Positions 7,401 to 10,227 of a stretch of 10,227 nt of DNA are shown piece by piece. Under the pieces are notes generated by a model. That model was not told where the DNA came from. It made no database searches and saw only the letters and a list, made by a program, of their open reading frames with translations. The position numbers and the translations under genes were made by a program. The stretch is from Limnohabitans sp. Rim8 (GTDB lineage: Bacteria; Pseudomonadota; Gammaproteobacteria; Burkholderiales; Burkholderiaceae_C), in assembly GCA_945877725.1 (NCBI GenBank), contig CAMDXR010000084.1, positions 1 to 10,227 of the forward strand, in the 5' to 3' direction. How positions within the stretch are numbered: position 1 is the first letter of the stretch; each line of letters begins with the position of its first letter.

Positions 7401-7932
7401 GGCGGCGCTCTTTGTATTTGGAGACGCCTGCAGCTTCCTCTAGGAAGAGCCGCAACTCTTCAGGGCGCGACTCAATGATGCGGCTGATGGTGCCCTGCCC
7501 GATGATGGCGTAGGCGCGAGGGCCCAAACCCGTGCCCAAAAATACATCTTGCACGTCACGGCGGCGCACCGGCTGGTTGTTGATGTAGTAACTGCTGCTG
7601 CCGTCTCGGGTGAGCACGCGTTTGACCGCGATTTCGGCAAACTGGCCCCACTGGCCGCCCGCTCGGTGGTCGGCGTTGTCAAACACCAGTTCCACACTGG
7701 CCCGACTGGCCGGTTTGCGGGTGTTGGTGCCATTGAAAATCACATCCTGCATGGACTCGCCACGCAATTCAGAGGCTTTGGACTCCCCCAACACCCATCG
7801 CACGGCGTCCATGATGTTGGATTTGCCACAACCGTTGGGGCCCACCACCCCCACCAATTGCCCGGGCAGCAAGAAGTTGGTCGGCTCGGCGAACGATTTA
7901 AAGCCCGAAAGCTTGATGGAGTTGAGACGCAC
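4405..7932 (-). CDS. smc: Chromosome segregation ATPase SMC
   Basis: Structural-maintenance-of-chromosomes ATPase that, with ScpA and ScpB, compacts and helps separate sister chromosomes. The product has 1175 residues, the normal size. N-terminal head: Walker A GPNGCGKS at 31-38 and the Q-loop at Gln146 (IIGQG). First coiled-coil arm about 170-505, hinge about 515-665, second arm to about 1010, then the C-terminal head with signature LSGGE at 1076-1080, Walker B with Asp1104/Glu1105 (CLLDEVDAPLDD) and the H-loop His1136. All catalytic motifs are intact. The start is GTG at 7932, giving the family-typical MRLNSIKLSGFKSF; no Shine-Dalgarno sequence precedes it. It is first in the leftward smc-zipA-ligA cluster and divergent from dapC. 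scpA and scpB are not in the window. Confidence 0.98.
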   Translation of the reverse strand: MRLNSIKLSGFKSFAEPTNFLLPGQLVGVVGPNGCGKSNIMDAVRWVLGESKASELRGESMQDVIFNGTNTRKPASRASVELVFDNADHRAGGQWGQFAEIAVKRVLTRDGSSSYYINNQPVRRRDVQDVFLGTGLGPRAYAIIGQGTISRIIESRPEELRLFLEEAAGVSKYKERRRETENRLSDTRENLTRVDDILRELNANLEKLEKQAEVAQRYNALQADSTLKQHQLWFLKRRDAEGDQVRMKSDVDKAVNDLESRMADLRHVEADLETIRQAHYAAGDQVNQAQGALYEASAEVGRLEAEIRFVVEGRQRAEQRLQQLVEQTAQWGTRSQDAQTELETLAEQAAMAEDQSMTLAAQVEDQATALPDLEDALRKAQNDANAQRASVVQVQQQIGVLAADQRNVEEQSRQIEQRRERLLTDRNALVAPDETRLHMLQEQLAEAQALSAEAEARLHELQEQVPALDEDRRERQKAVNEESGRLADLSARIEALKALQEKVRTDGKLIPWLSKHGMEGLQGLWSRIHIESGWENALESALRERLSALEVSRLDMVRAFAADAPPAKLSFFSPPLASVAKQRTGLPGACRPLSDYLRIADAGLLALLTDWLQGCWTAPTLEDALAWRSQLQAGETLFVQAGHAVDLNSVVFYAQDSEQAGLLGRAQDIENLEKQQRAQTLISEDSRSALVRAEAAYADAAQRLISVRREASDSQSRTHELQVETLRLSQLVAQTRARSDQINNDLAEVEALLDELQERRVTAEARFEELDMQLADTQERHAQLDERVIEAERKLAECREQQRSLERRAQEAQFSQRSLDARRAELNRTIETAQQQVTSIDAEMQRARDELSRLTDAAAQAGLQDVLAIKMEREQTLGARRSAYDDLTAKLRASDERRVGFERELDPLRQRITDLQLKEQAARLGLEQYSQLLADAQADLEIVAQSIETGQVRLAGLQNEIDRIHREITALGPVNLAALDELTTSRERKIFLDAQCADLTDAMNTLEDAIKKIDAETRDLLGGTFKIVNEHFSRMFPELFGGGNARLVMTGDEILDAGVQVLAQPPGKKNQTIHLLSGGEKALTAIALVFAIFQLNPAPFCLLDEVDAPLDDANTERYAKLVKGMGKETQFLFISHNKIAMEMAEQLIGVTMQEQGVSRIVAVDMESAVSLADVA

Positions 7933-8052
7933 GGTGGTCTGATCAATCTATAAAGAGAAAACAAAATGACGACACCGGGGCATCGCCACCCTGATCTGTG
8001 GGCCTGAACCCAAGCGCACAAAAGAGTCTTCAATATTAACCCAGCCGATCCC

Positions 8053-8069
8053 CCCGGATGTTCCCGGAT
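8053..8069 (+). repeat. Direct repeat CCCGGAT, 10-bp period
   Basis: CCCGGAT occurs at 8053-8059 and again at 8063-8069, start-to-start distance 10, that is one helical turn. The second copy overlaps the candidate dapC -10. It could be an operator pair on one DNA face, or chance in a short GC-rich stretch. Confidence 0.35.
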
Positions 8070-8072
8070 AAT
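8067..8072 (+). promoter_or_regulatory. Candidate -10 element of dapC (possible leaderless start)
   Basis: GATAAT lies exactly six bases before the dapC ATG, as at def. The intervening TAGGGA contains AGGG, but only one base from the ATG, too close to act as a normal Shine-Dalgarno sequence. An in-frame TAG immediately upstream excludes an earlier start. No good -35 is present at 16-18 bp, which lowers confidence. Confidence 0.3.
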
Positions 8073-8078
8073 TAGGGA

Positions 8079-9290
8079 ATGAATCCTCTTCTTGCCAAGC
8101 TCCAGCCCTACCCCTTTGAGCGACTGAAACAATTGTTTTCAGCGGTCATCCCCAACCCGGCCCTCAAACCCATCAGTTTGGGCATTGGTGAGCCCAAGCA
8201 CGCGACGCCCGCCTTTATTCAAGAGGCCTTGAAGTCTGCGGTGGCCACAGGTTTGTCGGCCTACCCTGCCACGGCGGGTGAACCCGCGCTGCGCAAGGCC
8301 TGTGCGGCTTGGCTGAAAACCCGCTACAACTTGACGCTCGATGCCGCCACGCAAGTGCTGCCAGTGAACGGTTCCCGCGAAGCCTTGTTTGCCTTGACCC
8401 AAACCTTGATCGACCCGACCCGCCCCGGCGCCACCGTGGTCAGCCCCAATCCGTTCTATCAAATTTACGAAGGTGCCGCCCTGCTCTCAGGGGCCACACC
8501 GTATTACGTGCCCAGCGACCCTGCGCGCAACTTTGCCAATGACTGGGACAGTGTCCCTGCGGAGGTTTGGGCCCGCACGCAACTGCTGTTTGTGTGCTCC
8601 CCCGGCAACCCCACGGGCGCGGTCATGCCACTTTCTGAGTGGGAAAAGCTGTTTGCCCTGTCAGACCAACACGGTTTTGTGATCGCCTCGGACGAGTGCT
8701 ACAGCGAAATTTACTTCCGCGAAGAACCCCCATTGAGTGGCCTTGAAGCCGCCCACCAACTGGGCCGAACCGACTTCAAACGCTTGATCTCCTTCACCAG
8801 CCTCAGCAAGCGCAGCAATGTGCCCGGTTTGCGCAGTGGTTTTGTGGCGGGCGATGCGGCCATCATCAAACCCTTTTTGCTCTACCGCACCTACCACGGC
8901 AGCGCCATGAGCCCGGTGGTGCAAGCCGCCAGCATTGCAGCCTGGGGCGACGAAGCCCATGTGCTGGATAACCGCAACCAATACCGTACCAAATTTGCCC
9001 AAGTCACCCCGGTATTGGCCGAAGTACTGGATGTGGCCCTGCCGGACGCCAGTTTTTACCTGTGGGCCGGCGTTCCAGCCGGTTGGCACCAAGACGACGC
9101 CGCTTTTGCCAAAACCCTGTACCAAGCTGAAGGCGTGACGGTGCTGCCCGGCAGCTACTTGGCGCGTGAATTTCAGGGCAAAAACCCTGGTCAAGGCCGC
9201 ATCCGCATGGCTTTGGTCGCCGAAACCGCCGAATGCCTTGAGGCTGCACAACGCATTGCCCGATTTGTTCGCCAACACCCCACCGCCTGA
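8079..9290 (+). CDS. dapC: N-succinyldiaminopimelate aminotransferase
   Basis: PLP-dependent class I/II aminotransferase that makes N-succinyl-LL-2,6-diaminopimelate from the keto form using glutamate, in the succinylase branch to diaminopimelate and lysine; cytoplasmic. The 403-residue product has the fold-type I signatures in order: NPFYQIYEGA (124-133), SPGNPTG with Asn177, Asp205 and Tyr208 in ASDECYSEIYF, the Schiff-base Lys244 in SLSKRSNVPG, and the substrate-carboxylate Arg376 in GRIRMAL. The N-terminus (NPLLAKLQPYPFERL) is typical of proteobacterial DapC, which separates it from general aspartate aminotransferases; the dapE neighbour supports this. The start at 8079 is forced by an in-frame TAG just upstream. 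dapE follows after 17 bp, so the two are likely one operon. dapD is absent between them. Confidence 0.94.
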   Translation: MNPLLAKLQPYPFERLKQLFSAVIPNPALKPISLGIGEPKHATPAFIQEALKSAVATGLSAYPATAGEPALRKACAAWLKTRYNLTLDAATQVLPVNGSREALFALTQTLIDPTRPGATVVSPNPFYQIYEGAALLSGATPYYVPSDPARNFANDWDSVPAEVWARTQLLFVCSPGNPTGAVMPLSEWEKLFALSDQHGFVIASDECYSEIYFREEPPLSGLEAAHQLGRTDFKRLISFTSLSKRSNVPGLRSGFVAGDAAIIKPFLLYRTYHGSAMSPVVQAASIAAWGDEAHVLDNRNQYRTKFAQVTPVLAEVLDVALPDASFYLWAGVPAGWHQDDAAFAKTLYQAEGVTVLPGSYLAREFQGKNPGQGRIRMALVAETAECLEAAQRIARFVRQHPTA

Positions 9291-9307
9291 ACTCTGAACG
9301 CTCACTC

Positions 9308-10227
9308 ATGACCACCTGTCACAACACCCTGCGTCTGGCCGAACAACTCATCTCCAAGCCATCGGTCACGCCCGATGACGCAGGCTGCCTGGACCTGATC
9401 GTAGAGACCTTGAAGCCCCTGGGCTTTGTGTGCGAATTCATGGACTCAGGGCCAGACAACTTTCGGGTGCGCAACCTCTGGGCCAAACGAGCCGGTCTAT
9501 CTGCCCACACTTTGGCCTTTGCGGGCCACACCGACGTGGTGCCCACAGGCCCCCTGACCCAATGGGACAGCGACCCGTTCACCCCCACACACCGCGATGG
9601 CAAATTGTTTGGCCGGGGGGCCAGCGACATGAAAACATCCATTGCAGCCATGCTTGTGGCCGTGCAAGAGTTTTTAACCCACCAGCCCGATCCCCATTTG
9701 GGCATTGCCTTTTTGCTGACCAGCGACGAAGAAGGCCCCGCCTTAGATGGCACCGTGGTCATGTGCCAACAACTGGTGGCCCGCGGCGAGGCCCCGCAGT
9801 TTTGCATCGTGGGTGAACCCACATCGGTGCAACAAACCGGCGACATGATCAAAAACGGCCGACGCGGCACCCTGAGCGGCAAACTCACGGTCAAAGGCGT
9901 GCAAGGCCACATTGCCTACCCGCACTTGGCAGACAACCCCATTCACCGTCTGGCCCCTGCATTGGCCGAGTTGGTGGCGATTCGCTGGGACGAAGGCAAT
10001 GCTTTCTTTCCCCCCACCAGTTGGCAGGTGAGCAACATTCATGCAGGCACGGGGGCCAGCAACGTGATCCCAGGCGATTGTGTGGTGGACTTCAATTTCA
10101 GGTTTTGCACCGAATCCACACCCGAAAGCCTGCAGCAAAGGCTGTTGGCAGTGCTCAACGCACACGGTTTGCAATACGACCTGAAATGGACCTTGGGCGG
10201 CTTGCCGTTTTTGACCACACCCGGCAC
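9308..10227 (+). CDS. dapE: Succinyl-diaminopimelate desuccinylase, 3' end outside window
   Basis: Dinuclear zinc peptidase-family M20 enzyme that hydrolyses N-succinyl-LL-diaminopimelate to LL-diaminopimelate and succinate. The frame is open from the ATG at 9308 to the right edge (306 codons of an expected 375-390). Active-site residues match the known DapE set with a constant offset: His74 (AGHTDVV), Asp107 (GRGASDMK), catalytic Glu141 and ligand Glu142 (SDEEGPA), Glu170 (VGEP), and the dimer-contributed His201 (GVQGHIAYPHLADNP). The last zinc ligand, a C-terminal His, lies beyond the window. NGRRGTLS and GTGASNVIPG are also DapE-type and separate it from ArgE. The start is the first ATG after dapC (17-bp gap); no clear ribosome-binding site is seen, so translation may depend on coupling to dapC. 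Confidence 0.96.
   Translation, partial: MTTCHNTLRLAEQLISKPSVTPDDAGCLDLIVETLKPLGFVCEFMDSGPDNFRVRNLWAKRAGLSAHTLAFAGHTDVVPTGPLTQWDSDPFTPTHRDGKLFGRGASDMKTSIAAMLVAVQEFLTHQPDPHLGIAFLLTSDEEGPALDGTVVMCQQLVARGEAPQFCIVGEPTSVQQTGDMIKNGRRGTLSGKLTVKGVQGHIAYPHLADNPIHRLAPALAELVAIRWDEGNAFFPPTSWQVSNIHAGTGASNVIPGDCVVDFNFRFCTESTPESLQQRLLAVLNAHGLQYDLKWTLGGLPFLTTPG

Larger units (their letters stand above)
7933..8078. promoter_or_regulatory. Divergent intergenic region between smc and dapC
   Basis: This 146-bp region must carry the promoters for both directions. For smc, TATAGA (7952-7947, minus strand) is a possible -10, with a poor GTGTCG -35 (7975-7970, 3 of 6 matches) at 17 bp; it would leave a leader of only a few bases. 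For dapC the best -10 is GATAAT at 8067-8072. I see no open frame, RNA gene or riboswitch; in particular nothing here resembles a lysine riboswitch, which is also much longer. Confidence 0.5.

Noticed and set aside
4525..7443. Long plus-strand open frames opposite smc (for example 5590-6339 and 4525-5190)
   Set aside because: They lie fully antisense to a clear SMC coding frame, have no recognisable motifs and show compositions typical of shadow frames.
7933..8078. Lysine riboswitch before dapC
   Set aside because: The region is too short and shows none of the expected paired elements; the probable transcription start is also at the ATG.
8661..9912. Minus-strand open frames opposite dapC (8661-9305) and dapE (9319-9912)
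   Set aside because: Shadow frames over genes with intact active-site residues.
1..10227. Mobile element, CRISPR, phage or defence system
   Set aside because: No transposase, integrase, spaced repeats, terminal inverted repeats or tRNA attachment site found; all but the left-edge gene are housekeeping families.

Overview
The window is a stretch of ordinary bacterial chromosome. It most resembles a betaproteobacterium of the order Burkholderiales, probably family Comamonadaceae. The grounds are the smc-zipA-ligA gene order, the family-typical protein sequences (for example the N-terminus of DapC and the LigA segment SIRTETDNEATG) and a moderately GC-rich coding composition. The genus cannot be fixed from sequence alone; a freshwater Limnohabitans-like lineage is only a guess.

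Layout, left to right: the 3' part of an unrecognised gene (+, open to the left edge, ending at 449); a very AT-rich 187-bp intergenic region; a stand-alone peptide deformylase, def (+, 637-1176). Then follows a leftward cluster, convergent with def and only 13 bp from it: smc (start 7932), zipA (start 4395) and ligA (start 3331, stop 1190). A 146-bp divergent region (7933-8078) separates smc from the rightward pair dapC (8079-9290) and dapE (9308 to beyond the right edge). The coding strand therefore switches twice.

The smc-zipA-ligA cluster joins chromosome organisation (SMC), divisome assembly (ZipA-like FtsZ anchor) and nick sealing (NAD-dependent ligase). The zipA ribosome-binding site overlaps the smc stop codon. 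dapC and dapE are two steps of the succinylase branch of diaminopimelate/lysine synthesis, which feeds the cell wall; dapD, the step before dapC, is not in the window. Def removes the N-formyl group from nascent proteins and looks like the second, non-fmt-linked deformylase type.

I see no mobile element, CRISPR array, tRNA, rRNA, phage gene or defence system, and no wholly new system. The points most worth a second look are: an apparent internal duplication of the FtsZ-binding fold in ZipA; a clamp-motif-like DLF tripeptide at the extreme N-terminus of LigA; identically spaced GATAAT hexamers six bases before the ATG of both def and dapC, suggesting leaderless transcripts; and an AT-rich intergenic island (about 25% GC by my count) with an inverted repeat upstream of def.
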